Positions 9,679-19,343 are shown, numbered from the stretch's first letter. The stretch: 64,000 nucleotides of DNA from Gillisella vitis (GCF_021559775.1 NZ_CP056047.1:1860001-1924000); one strand, 5' to 3'. Made by a program: numbers and translations. Notes: a model not told the origin generated them from the letters alone.

Positions 9679-10997
9679 CCACCAAGCCACCCGCCATCAA
9701 GCCGCGTGACCGCGACACAATCATCAGTGCGCTCCGCGCGGGTGTCGTCCCGAGGCTCGGCCTACAGCACATCCAGGTCGGACGTCAGCGCGAGATCGAC
9801 GCGCTCATTCGTGACATACGCCGGGTGGGCGAAGGTGGATCGAGCATACGTTTCGTGATCGGCGCATACGGGGCTGGCAAGACGTTCTTCCTATTCCTCG
9901 TTCGGCAGATAGCCCTCCAGAGCAAGCTGGCTGTATGCCAGGCCGACTTGTCGCCCGACCGACGCATCCACGCGACCAACGGCCAGGCTCGCTCGCTCTA
10001 TGCCGAGCTGGCAAGAAGCCTTTCGACCCGCACCGCTCCAGATGGAGGCGCGCTGCGTAACATTCTCGAAAGCTACATCCAGAAGGCAACTGAGAAAGCG
10101 GGCGCGACGGGCGTGCCGATCGAGACGGCTGTCAAGGACGGGCTCGGCGATATCCGCGAAATGGTTGCTGGCTACGACTTCGCGACGGTGGTCGCCGCTT
10201 ACGCCCGCGGATATGAAGACGGGAATGGCACTCTCCAGGATGCCGCCCTCCGCTGGCTCCGGGGCGAGTACACGACCAAGACCGAAGCGCGGCAGGATCT
10301 CGGCGTCAGGACGATCCTCGACGACGCGTCCTTCTACGACGGCCTGAGGCTTCTGGCGAAATTCGTCAGGGTTGCCGGGTTCGGGGGGATGATCGTCTGC
10401 CTTGACGAGCTGGTGAATCTCTACAAGCTGCAGAGCGCCCAGGCCCGAAAGCAGAACTACGAGCAGATCCTCCGCATCCTGAACGACGTGCTACAGGGGA
10501 CCACCGAAGGCATCGGCTTCATTCTCGGCGGAACGCCGGAGTTTCTGCTCGACACCCGCCGGGGTCTCTACTCCTACGCGGCGCTGCAGAGCAGACTTGC
10601 CGAGAACAGCTTTGCGGTGAACGGCCTCGCCGACTATTCGGGACCCGTCATCAACCTTCCGAGCCTCACCCCGGAAGAACTGTTCCACCTGTTGGAAAGG
10701 CTTCGCGATGTGTTCGCGGGTGGCGAGCCGGAGAAGCATCTGGTCCCGGATGATGCTCTCATCGCTTTCATGGAGCATTGTTCGAACACGATCGGCGACG
10801 CCTACTTCCGCACGCCTCGAAACACAGTGAAGGCGTTTGTGGACCTACTCGCGGTCCTGGAGCAGAACCCCGAGGTCAAGTGGAACGACCTGCTGCCCCG
10901 TGTCGAAGTGAGCGAGGATCGGCAAGGCGCGGACGAGGCGGAAATCCCGGTGGATGCCGACGACGGGGACGACGAGCTTGCAACCCTCCGCCTTTGA
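9675..10997 (+). CDS. BREX-type (DUF2791) P-loop ATP-binding protein
   Basis: A 440-residue AAA-like ATPase. The N-terminus (ALRAGVVPRLGLQHIQVGR...) and Walker A GAYGAGKT at residues 63-70 match the DUF2791/BrxD-like family. FGGMIVCLDELVNL near 237-250 is a good Walker B, and FILGGTPEFL with ALQSRLAEN downstream is a likely sensor/arginine-finger region. The C-terminus ends in an acidic tail. The ATG overlaps the TerB stop (ATGA), and the helicase start lies within its last 44 bases, so the three genes form a tight operon. In BREX and related systems this family couples ATP hydrolysis to DNA-acting partners. Here no BREX methylase or PglZ is present in the window, so it belongs to a separate TerB-linked module. 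Confidence 0.8.
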   Translation: MTTKPPAIKPRDRDTIISALRAGVVPRLGLQHIQVGRQREIDALIRDIRRVGEGGSSIRFVIGAYGAGKTFFLFLVRQIALQSKLAVCQADLSPDRRIHATNGQARSLYAELARSLSTRTAPDGGALRNILESYIQKATEKAGATGVPIETAVKDGLGDIREMVAGYDFATVVAAYARGYEDGNGTLQDAALRWLRGEYTTKTEARQDLGVRTILDDASFYDGLRLLAKFVRVAGFGGMIVCLDELVNLYKLQSAQARKQNYEQILRILNDVLQGTTEGIGFILGGTPEFLLDTRRGLYSYAALQSRLAENSFAVNGLADYSGPVINLPSLTPEELFHLLERLRDVFAGGEPEKHLVPDDALIAFMEHCSNTIGDAYFRTPRNTVKAFVDLLAVLEQNPEVKWNDLLPRVEVSEDRQGADEAEIPVDADDGDDELATLRL

Positions 10998-13221
10998 GCG
11001 TCTCGGCCAACCGATCCGGCGCTGGATCTGGGCACAGAAATGGCAGCGGCTGAGGGACGTTCAGGAAAAGGCGATACCCGCCGTTCTCGCGGGCGGCGAC
11101 GTCGTCATATCTGCCCGCACGGCTGCGGGAAAGACGGAAGCAGCGATCATGCCGCTGTTGACCCGCGTCCTCGACGGCGACGGGCGGGACGGCTTCCGCA
11201 TCCTCTATGTCAGCCCGCTCAAGGCGCTCATCAACGACCAGTACCGTCGGCTCGAGCCACTGTGCGAGGCCTGCGATATCCCTCTCCATAAATGGCATGG
11301 CGACGTGTCTGCAGATGCCAAGTCGCGGGCGCGCAAGAATCCGAGCGGGGTCGTGTTGATCACGCCGGAATCGCTGGAGGCGCTCCTCGTCCGCCGGGGC
11401 AAGGAAATACGATTCCTGTTCTCCTCGCTGGAGGCCGTCGTCATCGATGAACTCCACGCGTTCATCGGGACCGAGCGGGGCATGCAGCTCCAGTCAATCC
11501 TCAATCGCATCGAGATCGAATGCGGGAGGGAGCGGATCGACCGTGTCGGCCTCTCGGCGACGCTCGGTGATATGCGGCTGGCCGCCGACGCGCTCCGACC
11601 CGCCGGCGGCGCGAACGTGGTGGTCATCGAGGGGAATGACGAAGGTAATGGCCTCAAGTTGCAGATCCGGGGATACTACGAAAAGGAAGAGGCGCCCAAG
11701 GACGACGGCGGCGAGAACGACGAGGCCCCGCCCGACAAAGAGGCGGACGAACGGCACGGCATCCCGGAACGCCTGGCGGACGACCTCTTTCGTTTTCTGA
11801 GGGGGCACCGGAACCTGCTTTTCGGCGGCTCCCGGGAGCGGGTCGAGCTCTATGCGGATCGGCTTCGCCTCATGTGCGAGGAGAACCGAGTCCCGAACGA
11901 ATTCTTTCCCCACCATGGCAGCCTGTCCAAGGCCGAACGCGAGGATGTCGAACTCAGACTCCGCGACGATCCCCGCCCGACGACGGCTGTCGCGACGACG
12001 ACTTTGGAACTCGGCATCGATATCGGTGACGTGGAATCCGTCGCTCAGATCGGACCGGGTTTCTCGGTGTCGTCGCTCAGGCAACGCCTCGGCCGTTCGG
12101 GACGACGGGCAGGAAGCCCGGCCGTCATGCGGATGTTCGTCATCGAGCGCAATCCGGGTCGCGGACAGCATCCTCTCGAGCGCCTGAACCTCGGGCTTGT
12201 CCAATCGATCGCCATGATTGAATGCCTCAAGGACGGCTGGTGCGAGCCGCCTGCCCCGACCGGAGTGCATCTTTCGACACTCGTTCACCAAATTCTCGCG
12301 CTCATCCTCCAAAAGGGGGGCGTTTCACCGCAGGCCGCATGGAAAATCCTATGCGACCGGGGTCCCTTCAAGTCGGTGGATCGCACGACATTCGCCGATC
12401 TGCTGCGCTGCATGGCGTCTGAGGAGAACAAGCTCGTCGAGCAGTCCCCGGAGGGCTTGCTGATGATCGGGGAGTTCGGGGAAAGGATAACCGAGGCGCA
12501 TGACTTCTACCCGGTGTTCTCGACGGAGCGAGAATACCGGATCATGCATGACGCCAGAACGTTGGGCACCTACCCGCTGGATTCGGCAATCAGGTCGGGG
12601 GAGACGTTGATTTTCGCCGGACGGCGCTGGCAGGTCATCGAGGTGGAAGACGCCACTCGGGTCATAACCGTAAAACCGACCCGGGGCGGCAAGCCGCCGC
12701 GCTTCAGCGGGAATGTCGGTGGATTGCACGATCGCATAGCGCTGGAGATGAAACGAGTGCTCCAAAGCAGCGAGCAGTACGCATACATCGACCGCGTCGC
12801 TGTGGAAATATTGGGCAGCGCACGGGCGTGTTTTGGTGAACTTGGGCTAGCCACGCAATCGATCCTGCCATACGCCGATGGCGCTCTGGTTCTGCCCTGG
12901 ATCGGGACCAGGAAGTTGACCACCCTCGCCCTTGCCTTCCTCTCGCGTGATTTCCGGACCGCGCAGTATCAGCACTCCCTCGAACTACAGGACTGTGATC
13001 CCGAAGGCATCGGTCAGTGCCTCGAGCGGTGGGCGGTGGGAGATGTGCCGACGATAGAAGCCTTGATGACTGGAGTGGCCAGACCAAATGTCGCGCGCTT
13101 TGACAACCATCTCTCGTGGGACCTGATGACGATGGTCATGGTCAAGGAACGGCTCGACTACGGTGCTCTCCAAGGCGTTGCCATCAGCCTTTGCGACGGC
13201 CGAGAAGCCAACCTTCCGTGA
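10954..13221 (+). CDS. DEAD/DEAH superfamily 2 helicase, Lhr-like
   Basis: A 755-residue helicase. The Q-like entry is WQRLRDVQEKAIP, motif I is SARTAAGKTEA (about residues 52-62), motif II is VVIDELHAF (a DELH box, about 160-168), motif III is GLSATLGD, motif V includes TTLELGIDIGDVE, and motif VI is QRLGRSGRRAG. The C-terminal third has Lhr-type sequence (FAGRRWQVIEVED). The ATG at 10954 overlaps the ATPase gene by 44 bases; a TTG at 10978 is an alternative that would shorten the overlap. It completes the TerB/ATPase/helicase operon. The family unwinds or translocates on nucleic acids; the substrate here is unknown. Confidence 0.85.
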   Translation: MPTTGTTSLQPSAFERLGQPIRRWIWAQKWQRLRDVQEKAIPAVLAGGDVVISARTAAGKTEAAIMPLLTRVLDGDGRDGFRILYVSPLKALINDQYRRLEPLCEACDIPLHKWHGDVSADAKSRARKNPSGVVLITPESLEALLVRRGKEIRFLFSSLEAVVIDELHAFIGTERGMQLQSILNRIEIECGRERIDRVGLSATLGDMRLAADALRPAGGANVVVIEGNDEGNGLKLQIRGYYEKEEAPKDDGGENDEAPPDKEADERHGIPERLADDLFRFLRGHRNLLFGGSRERVELYADRLRLMCEENRVPNEFFPHHGSLSKAEREDVELRLRDDPRPTTAVATTTLELGIDIGDVESVAQIGPGFSVSSLRQRLGRSGRRAGSPAVMRMFVIERNPGRGQHPLERLNLGLVQSIAMIECLKDGWCEPPAPTGVHLSTLVHQILALILQKGGVSPQAAWKILCDRGPFKSVDRTTFADLLRCMASEENKLVEQSPEGLLMIGEFGERITEAHDFYPVFSTEREYRIMHDARTLGTYPLDSAIRSGETLIFAGRRWQVIEVEDATRVITVKPTRGGKPPRFSGNVGGLHDRIALEMKRVLQSSEQYAYIDRVAVEILGSARACFGELGLATQSILPYADGALVLPWIGTRKLTTLALAFLSRDFRTAQYQHSLELQDCDPEGIGQCLERWAVGDVPTIEALMTGVARPNVARFDNHLSWDLMTMVMVKERLDYGALQGVAISLCDGREANLP

Positions 13222-13584
13222 CTTGGCGCAGGAACGCCACCTTAGTCGTGCTCTAGTTTCCAGACAGACGTCGGGCGGCATCTATATTCTTTGCACCTTT
13301 GGGAGAGCAGCCCCCTCCCTGCGCTACCGGGTCATGATCGGCAGATTTGGAAGCCCGGCCTCCCTGACCCCCTTGTGCGGCGACCCGCGTCGACTCGCAA
13401 AGAGAGGCGAGTTACAGGCGGGGCGATATAATCCGAGACTTAAAGCGGCAGCAGGTCAACTTCAACGACCGCACTCAGAACAGATTCTTAGATATCTGCC
13501 TGCCGAGCCGATGTGCCCGCTCAAGAATTCAAGGGATCGCTATTGCCGCCCCTGCCTGGCCCCTTTGTTGCGACAAGGCCCGGA
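13222..13584. other. Intergenic region after the helicase
   Basis: About 360 bases between a plus-strand helicase and a minus-strand AraC gene. No family-like frame seen and no clear terminator hairpin found. Confidence 0.4.
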
Positions 13585-14247
13585 TTAAGCCCATGCCTCC
13601 CTGAAGATAGAGGGGGTCATCCCAAGCGTTCTCACGAGTTCTCTCGTCAAATGGGCCTGGTCACAGAAGCCTGCTTCATTCGCCGCACTGACTATTGACC
13701 TTTGTTCGCGCAGGAGATTTTTCGACTTTTCGAGCGCCATGAGGACGTGATAATTATGGATACCAGTGCCGGTTGCGCGGTGAAATGCGCGAGAGAGATA
13801 GCCAGCCGAAAGCGAACAATTACGCGCGATTGCGTCAACATCGGTATGGAGCGTCTCGCGCGAAAATAAGGAGTTGCAAACATATTCTACGAATCCACCA
13901 TTTAACCGGGAGGTTAAAAAAGCGCGCAGATCTGGCGACCTACTACCGGAAATAAAATTCGAAGAAAAAGCCCAACCCTCGTTGTCAACTGCTTCGAAGC
14001 GGTGAACCATTCCGCCGGGCACAACTGCCGTTTCACCGGCTTCAAAAATCCGCGTGTGCTGAGGTAGTCGCAAGCGTACTCGTCCGCTAAGAATATGTGC
14101 GATCTCTTCGCCCATATGAAAATGCAGCCGAAACTTCCAACACCTTCGGCCGCCCGTAATATTCTCCACCCAGCCTATGTCGGTGTGGGACACAGTAAAC
14201 GACGTTCGTGTATTCCTACCATACAGATCTGGCGACATGACTTCCAA
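13585..14247 (-). CDS. AraC-family regulator with cupin sensor domain
   Basis: A 220-residue transcription factor. The N-terminal half is a cupin: FRLHFHMGEEIAHILSGRVR carries the histidine/glutamate cupin 1 pattern, and AGETAVVPGGMVHRFEAV is cupin 2. The C-terminal half is an AraC DNA-binding domain with two helix-turn-helix units (SAGYLSRAFHRATGTG and ANEAGFCDQAHLTRELVRT). It is divergently arranged with a truncated plus-strand frame starting at 14347, which was probably its original target gene. That target is now destroyed, so the regulator may be an orphan. A weakly AT-rich 99-bp gap separates them. Confidence 0.85.
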   Translation of the reverse strand: MEVMSPDLYGRNTRTSFTVSHTDIGWVENITGGRRCWKFRLHFHMGEEIAHILSGRVRLRLPQHTRIFEAGETAVVPGGMVHRFEAVDNEGWAFSSNFISGSRSPDLRAFLTSRLNGGFVEYVCNSLFSRETLHTDVDAIARNCSLSAGYLSRAFHRATGTGIHNYHVLMALEKSKNLLREQRSIVSAANEAGFCDQAHLTRELVRTLGMTPSIFREAWA

Positions 14248-14346
14248 TGAACATTAATTGTTATTAATATAATGGAAACCAGGGTGCAAATTGTGATCAA
14301 AGATTCCGGTTTCCGCCGGTATTTTCCAACAAAAAGGGAGCCAAAC

Positions 14347-14442
14347 ATGAGTATGGTTTCAGATCAAGATTTGGTCAAGACTCTGCTGGGCACAGCTTTG
14401 AACGCCCCCGACTTTGCAAGGGTAAAATGCAGATCTGGCTAA
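14347..14442 (+). pseudogene. Truncated first 31 codons of a lost gene
   Basis: ATG at 14347 with a purine-rich AAAGGGAG upstream encodes MSMVSDQDLVKTLLGTALN and ends after 31 codons in a stop, just where sequence character changes to IS debris. The position divergent to the AraC gene and the good ribosome site suggest the start of a real gene cut off by rearrangement. The product family cannot be named. Confidence 0.45.
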
Positions 14443-14659
14443 CCTGCGGCTGCAGTCATCTATTCGGCCTCTTAAGCGTGCCGCACCCTGCGGCCCCGGC
14501 CTTGACGGTAGATCCGCAAGCCAACTCTCAATCACGCGACGCGAACTCGCAGTTCGATGCGCCCAACGGGCTCTGCTGGTTCCCGGTTAGCCCGGCTTTG
14601 CCATCATTTGCCTTCTATCCTCACCACCACATCGACCCGATTAGGATCGAACCCGGCGA

Positions 14660-14785
14660 TCACGCTGTTCTCATTGTCGCGCCTTCTCCTGGATTCCCAT
14701 AGGCCCCGCCAAACCTCAGCAGCGCCAAGACGATGCGGGCTGTTTTGTTCGCAAATGCAACGGCCGCAACATTTGACGTGCATTT
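14660..14785 (-). pseudogene. IS110-family transposase C-terminal remnant
   Basis: The minus-strand frame reads AVAFANKTARIVLALL and ends in a stop at 14660. This aligns by eye with the C-terminus of IS110 transposases (compare VALANKMARIIWAMM in the copy at 4905-5908), but it belongs to a different lineage. Only about 40 residues remain. Confidence 0.6.
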
Positions 14786-14805
14786 GCGGATCCGGCGTTG
14801 GGCTG

Positions 14806-15141
14806 ATGATCGACCGTTATCATGCTCGGACTTGGAACATCTCGGTTGATCACTCGCAGCGGAGCATTTCTCTCCCCCGCGACGGCATGATGCTTGTCGT
14901 AATCCTTGCGACCTTCCTTTTAGAATTCGCGCTACACTATATCATAGAATCCGAAATGATCGCAGCGGCAACCCCTATTGTACCATTTATGGCCGCCGCC
15001 ATATGGACAATGTTCATCGGCATGTCGGTTGGACGTAACCTCAATCTTGCAATCCGGTATGCGTTGAGCCCCCCACAGAAAATAGGTGAAGATTTGCCGA
15101 CACAGCGCGGTAGATGCTTCGTCCAACAAACTCCGGTTTGA
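14806..15141 (+). CDS. Small membrane protein, possibly a fragment
   Basis: A 111-residue frame from ATG 14806. It contains two hydrophobic stretches, MMLVVILATFLLEFALHYII and AAATPIVPFMAAAIWTMFIG, consistent with membrane helices, followed by GRNLNLAIRYALS. It resembles the end of small proteins of unknown function with four helices, so it may be a truncated gene. The upstream sequence runs straight into an IS110 remnant, which supports truncation. No close family can be named. Confidence 0.4.
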   Translation: MIDRYHARTWNISVDHSQRSISLPRDGMMLVVILATFLLEFALHYIIESEMIAAATPIVPFMAAAIWTMFIGMSVGRNLNLAIRYALSPPQKIGEDLPTQRGRCFVQQTPV

Positions 15142-15260
15142 TATGTTGATGTGGAGCCAGTCACAAAGCCGTTGGAAAGGCTGCCAAATTACATAAATAC
15201 CCGTGCAGAAACCTATAGCCGACAAACTCCCGTGCTTCTAAGTTAATACGGAAGCGGGGA

Positions 15261-15761
15261 ATGGATATGCTAATTGGCTACATGCGCGTATAGACCGGCG
15301 AACAGAAGCTCGATCTTCAGCGCGACGAACTGGAGCGAGCTAGGTGCGAGCGGGTCTATGGCGACGTGTGCTCGGGTCGCTCGACTGAGCGCCCCGGTCT
15401 GGCAAAAGCGCTCGACATCGCTCGGGACGGTGACACCCTCGTTGTATGGAAGCTCGATCGTATCGGCCGTTCGCTTACGCATGTCGTTGGCCTGGTGAGC
15501 GATCTGCAGAAACGGGGCGTTGGGCTCAAGGTATTGACCGGCGATGTCGATACCACGACAGCGACGGACAGGCTCGTGTTTGGAATATTCGCCACACTTG
15601 CGGAATTCGAACGAGACCTTATTCACGAACGCACCATGGCGGGGCTGGCGGCCGCCCGTGCGCGTGGACGGGCCGGTGGACGCCCGCGCGTGATGACAAA
15701 GCAGAAGCTTGAATTTTCCGAAGTCGACCCTATTCATCAAATGGCGGGAATAAACACCTAG
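15261..15761 (+). pseudogene. Serine resolvase/invertase, nonsense and C-terminal truncation
   Basis: The frame begins MDMLIGYMRV and then hits TAG at 15291, where serine resolvases have the catalytic serine (MRVSTGEQ). After the stop it continues in the same frame with clear resolvase sequence (LDLQRDELERARCE, KLDRIGRSLTHVV, GIFATLAEFERDLIHERT). The C-terminal helix-turn-helix is missing: after GGRPRVMTKQKL the sequence becomes unrelated. It is therefore dead twice over. The stop replaces the nucleophile codon itself, consistent with TCG to TAG. Confidence 0.85.
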
Positions 15762-16225
15762 ATCGGAAGAGCGGACGCCTGCTTGACCACCTCGCTCGGA
15801 ACGTCAGTCTTGACATTCTTGATGCCGTTTTTCCGGGTCAAGTGTGACGATTGGAACTGTCGGTAGCACTCAATATCGGCTACGACTACGCGCAGCAACG
15901 CATCGCTCTCGCCCAGCATGATGTAACACTCCACGACCTCGGGCAGTTGCTTCATGGCCCCGATAAAGAGATCGATCGTCTCCGCATCTTGAGCTGTCAA
16001 CCAGACCCTCGCAAATAGAGAAAGCTTCAAACCGACCTTCGTCTGATCAATGACTGCCACGTAGCGACTGATGATTCCTGCGTCTTCCAGGAGCCTTACT
16101 CGTCGCAAACAAGGTGAATTGGAGAGACCAACGCGCTTTGCAAGTTCGTTGTTAAGAATTCGCCCATCAAGCTGCAACTCGCGGATTATTCGGCGATCGA
16201 TCTCATCCAATTTCATGGCATCCAT
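15758..16225 (-). CDS. Lrp/AsnC-family transcriptional regulator
   Basis: A 155-residue regulator. The N-terminal helix-turn-helix is LDEIDRRIIRELQLDGRILNN followed by ELAKRVGLSNSPCLRRVRLLE, and the C-terminal RAM/AsnC_trans_reg domain includes VVECYIMLGESDALLRVV. M4 (MKLDE) is an alternative start. It is divergent from the LysE-family exporter, a common pairing in which the regulator senses an amino acid and turns on its export. The two share a 136-bp AT-rich gap. It lies just upstream of the biosynthetic cluster, so the ligand may be a product or precursor of that pathway. Confidence 0.9.
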   Translation of the reverse strand: MDAMKLDEIDRRIIRELQLDGRILNNELAKRVGLSNSPCLRRVRLLEDAGIISRYVAVIDQTKVGLKLSLFARVWLTAQDAETIDLFIGAMKQLPEVVECYIMLGESDALLRVVVADIECYRQFQSSHLTRKNGIKNVKTDVPSEVVKQASALPI

Positions 16226-16361
16226 TTAACTATATAGAGCGATTATTGGCATAATGTTTCATTATTTAACAAATAATCAGAAATTTCGCAATCCAATTTT
16301 CCATCGCGTTGGATATTATGGGTCGCTGGATAATTATCGATATTTTCAACGGAGAAGTTCA

Positions 16362-16979
16362 TTGGATACTGGATGGTATGCTAGCTTGATTGGGTTTGCC
16401 TTCGCTATGGCAGCAACACCTGGACCGAACAACACGATGGCTACGGCTTCAGGGGCAAACTACGGGTTGATGCGGACCCTGCCGCTGATGAGCGGGATCG
16501 CAGTCGGCGTTGCGGTGATCATGTTCATTGTCGCGGTATTTGGTGCTTCGGTGGTGGCAGAGCCGCGCGTTTACCTGATTCTCAAATGGGTTGGCATCGC
16601 CTATTTGTTTTGGATTGCGTGGCAGATCGCTAGTGCTGAGCCAAAACTAGCTGATGCTGATCCCATGGCATCGTGCAACGCAAAACCTCTTTCCTTCACG
16701 CAGGGTATACTGCTTCAGTTCGTTAACCCGAAACTCTGGGTGATGGCGACTGGCGCAATTGTCGCTCATGGCCACGTTAGCGAACAGATCGGTTATGCGG
16801 TCCTCGGCACGCTGTTTGCTTTCGTGTTTGGTGCGTTAACTTTCATTAGTACGGTCGCCTGGGCAGGGCTCGGCGCGTACATCGGGCGCTTGCTGGTTTC
16901 GCCACAAATTATCAGGGTTTTTAATCTCACAATGGCATTGCTACTCGTGTTGAGTTTGATCCCAATCATCTTTCATTAG
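16362..16979 (+). CDS. LysE/RhtB-family amino-acid exporter
   Basis: About 205 residues with five to six membrane helices and the LysE family start GFAFAMAATPGPNNTMATAS. The TTG at 16362 is preferred because GGAG sits seven bases upstream and the protein then starts at the usual family position. An ATG at 16254 would add 36 unusual residues. The family exports amino acids or derivatives by proton antiport. It is divergent from an Lrp regulator and is the only exporter near the biosynthetic cluster that starts at 17911, so export of, or immunity to, the product is possible. IS debris at 16980-17760 separates the two. Confidence 0.88.
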   Translation: MDTGWYASLIGFAFAMAATPGPNNTMATASGANYGLMRTLPLMSGIAVGVAVIMFIVAVFGASVVAEPRVYLILKWVGIAYLFWIAWQIASAEPKLADADPMASCNAKPLSFTQGILLQFVNPKLWVMATGAIVAHGHVSEQIGYAVLGTLFAFVFGALTFISTVAWAGLGAYIGRLLVSPQIIRVFNLTMALLLVLSLIPIIFH

Positions 16980-17760
16980 GGCAACGGGTTTTCCGCTCCC
17001 ACGTTGTCCTCGCCATCGTGATCTGTGATCGGATTTCCAGGGACGAGCAACAAGAGTTCCTCCATGGACAGTACAATGGACGTTCTCACGACCAGGAAGT
17101 CGGGACGGGAGCTGCATCGTCATTGGGCGGACGAGGTCAAAGGGCAGATTGGCCTGCTGCCGGTTTCGTGGACACTGAGTTACCCAAGGAAAACCCAAGG
17201 GTTTTGCTCGCAGGATCCCTTCCGGCTCGTTTGATACCGCCTGGCAACATCCCGACGGTGCCCGGCACGGGCGACACGCGCGCAACCTTCAGCGCAATAA
17301 ATCTGCCCGCGGTCGCAGCATCGGCAGATCAGCACTTGGCCCCGGCAACGCTCGCAGAGAAAGAAGCGTCCGGTATCGTGTTCATCTGCTCCATGGCAGC
17401 CGTCATGACATGGACGCGAAGCTCCGTCTGCGCCATAATAACCCGGCATTCGTGTTCCGCACGGTGTAGGGCGCGGCGCCGGGTAGAATTAGCCGTTCGG
17501 TCGGCGCTGTGCCTGCCTTCATCGATCTTCACGAAGATTACGGCAGGCGCTGCGACTGTACCAGTCCTCACCCCATCACCAAAAACCCCTCCGGCACACT
17601 TCTCGACGACCGTTCACAGCATGCGCTGGAAGGCGCACGTCCCGTTCGGGAGGAAACGCTCACGTGCGCTTCATTCTCCAGTCTCGGCGGCGGAAGGGTG
17701 GATTTACGTTGCCGCCGTTATCGACTTGTTCTCCCGCCGCATTATTGGCTGAAACGCGAT
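16980..17760. mobile_element. Mosaic of transposase remnants (IS66-like, IS3-like)
   Basis: No intact gene. At about 17073-17150 a plus-strand frame (MDVLTTRKSGRELHRHWADE) resembles the start of IS66 TnpA. At about 17240-17400 the minus strand encodes a cysteine-rich piece (CRCCDRGQIYCAEGCARVAR) of a kind often seen beside transposases. At 17690-17752 the plus strand reads EGWIYVAAVIDLFSRRIIG then a stop, the DDE start of an IS3-family transposase. This debris marks the left border of the biosynthetic cluster. Confidence 0.65.
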
Positions 17761-17910
17761 CACTAATGAAAAAAAATTCTAATTTCTAAGGAAGGCGAGG
17801 TCAGTTCTGTTCAAGACTAGCCTCTCAACAATCTGCACATTTAGCTCGGTGAGCACGGGACCTAGAATGATTGTCTGCTGAAGAAAACATTAAGTTTGTG
17901 GAGTTGATTT

Positions 17911-19329
17911 ATGCTCAGTTCCGAAAAATCTCCCGACATCCGCAATTTGCAATCGCTTCACCTCAGCCTTTCACAAGCTGATAAGCTACACGTACTTCAT
18001 CCGTGGACGGATTTGAGTGCTCTAGGAGACGGGTGCCCACTTATAATGACGAGTGCCTCGGGTATCCGCGTTAGCGACAGCCAGGGGCGGACATATCTCG
18101 ATGCAATCGGCGGAATGTGGTGCATGACCCTCGGATATGGTCGCACCGAGCTTGCTATCGCAATGTCGGCACAAGCGCAAAGAATGGCATATTATACGCC
18201 TTTTGGAGACATAGGAAACGAACCAGCAGCGCGCTTGGCGGAGGTGCTTGCGGAAATTACACCCGGCGATCTGGATCGCGTCCATTTTACTACCGGCGGC
18301 TCAACTGCTATTGATTCTGCTGTGCGTATTTCTCACTATTACTTCGCTTCGCAAGGCCGATATTCAAAGAGATGGGTGCTGTCACGGCATAATGCCTATC
18401 ACGGCAGCACATTTCTCGCTGCATCACTGAGCGGGAAAGCCGCTGACCGAACGCTGTTTCACTACGAGGAAAGTTTTGTACATCATCTATCAAGTCCAGG
18501 CTACGATTTGGACGTGGATGACGAGACCTCTGAAGAAACCCTTGAACGACTTATCAGCGAAATGGAGCGCGAGATCGCCCGGATTGGAGCGGAAAACATC
18601 GCGTGCTTTGTGGCTGAGCCGATCCTCGCATCTGGCGGCGTGCTCATCCCTCCATCGGGGTATCATGTTGCAACAAGAGAGTTGTGCCGCATGCACGACA
18701 TTCTCTACATTTCTGACGAAGTCGTAACTGGATTCGGTCGACTCGGACATTTTTTTTCATCAAAGGCACGTTTCTCGATTGATCCCGATCTTCTTGTAAT
18801 CGCTAAGGGTTTAACTTCAGGTTATGCCCCCCTTGGAGCTGTCCTGATATCGACGCGTATTTCGCAATCGATTGCCGCAGATGCGCCGCGCGGCAAGCCG
18901 GTATTTTCAAACGGATTCACTTACTCTGGGCATCCGGTGTCCTGCGCAGTTGCACTTAAGAATATCGAACTTATGCAGCGCGAGCACGTCTGCGAACATG
19001 TACGAGATGTCGGTCCATACTTTATGGAGCAGCTTTACAAGCTGTCGGCATCTCCGGTTGTCTACACTGTTCGCGGAGATCATCTCATGGCTTGCGTCGA
19101 GTGTTGGACCGGGGCGGAGAAGGGACCCACTGTAGAAAACATAGCGCTCGCGCGACGGGTTGACCACCATTGCCAGGAGGCGGGGTTGTTGGTTCGTCCT
19201 TACGAGAACCTGTGCATCCTGTCTCCGCCGCTCATCATAGGAAGAGACGACATAGATCGGATCGTCACGACGCTACACCTAGCGATTGAAAAAACAGAAC
19301 ACGATCTTAAAAGTGGAGCGATTATGTGA
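17911..19329 (+). CDS. Class III PLP-dependent aminotransferase
   Basis: A 472-residue fold-type I aminotransferase. TTGGSTAIDSAVRISHYY is the cofactor phosphate-binding region, DEVVTGFGR holds the aspartate contacting the PLP nitrogen, and DPDLLVIAKGLTSGYAPLG contains the Schiff-base lysine K299. All key residues are present. The ATG has GGAG seven bases upstream. Omega- and beta-amino acid, diaminobutyrate and polyamine transaminases belong to this class, so the substrate is probably a terminal amine or a ketoacid. It is the first gene of the same-strand biosynthetic run; the promoter likely lies in the AT-rich 17761-17910. The gene is visibly more AT-rich than the flanking backbone, as is the whole cluster. 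Confidence 0.88.
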   Translation: MLSSEKSPDIRNLQSLHLSLSQADKLHVLHPWTDLSALGDGCPLIMTSASGIRVSDSQGRTYLDAIGGMWCMTLGYGRTELAIAMSAQAQRMAYYTPFGDIGNEPAARLAEVLAEITPGDLDRVHFTTGGSTAIDSAVRISHYYFASQGRYSKRWVLSRHNAYHGSTFLAASLSGKAADRTLFHYEESFVHHLSSPGYDLDVDDETSEETLERLISEMEREIARIGAENIACFVAEPILASGGVLIPPSGYHVATRELCRMHDILYISDEVVTGFGRLGHFFSSKARFSIDPDLLVIAKGLTSGYAPLGAVLISTRISQSIAADAPRGKPVFSNGFTYSGHPVSCAVALKNIELMQREHVCEHVRDVGPYFMEQLYKLSASPVVYTVRGDHLMACVECWTGAEKGPTVENIALARRVDHHCQEAGLLVRPYENLCILSPPLIIGRDDIDRIVTTLHLAIEKTEHDLKSGAIM

Positions 19330-19343
19330 TCGCGTATTAAATC

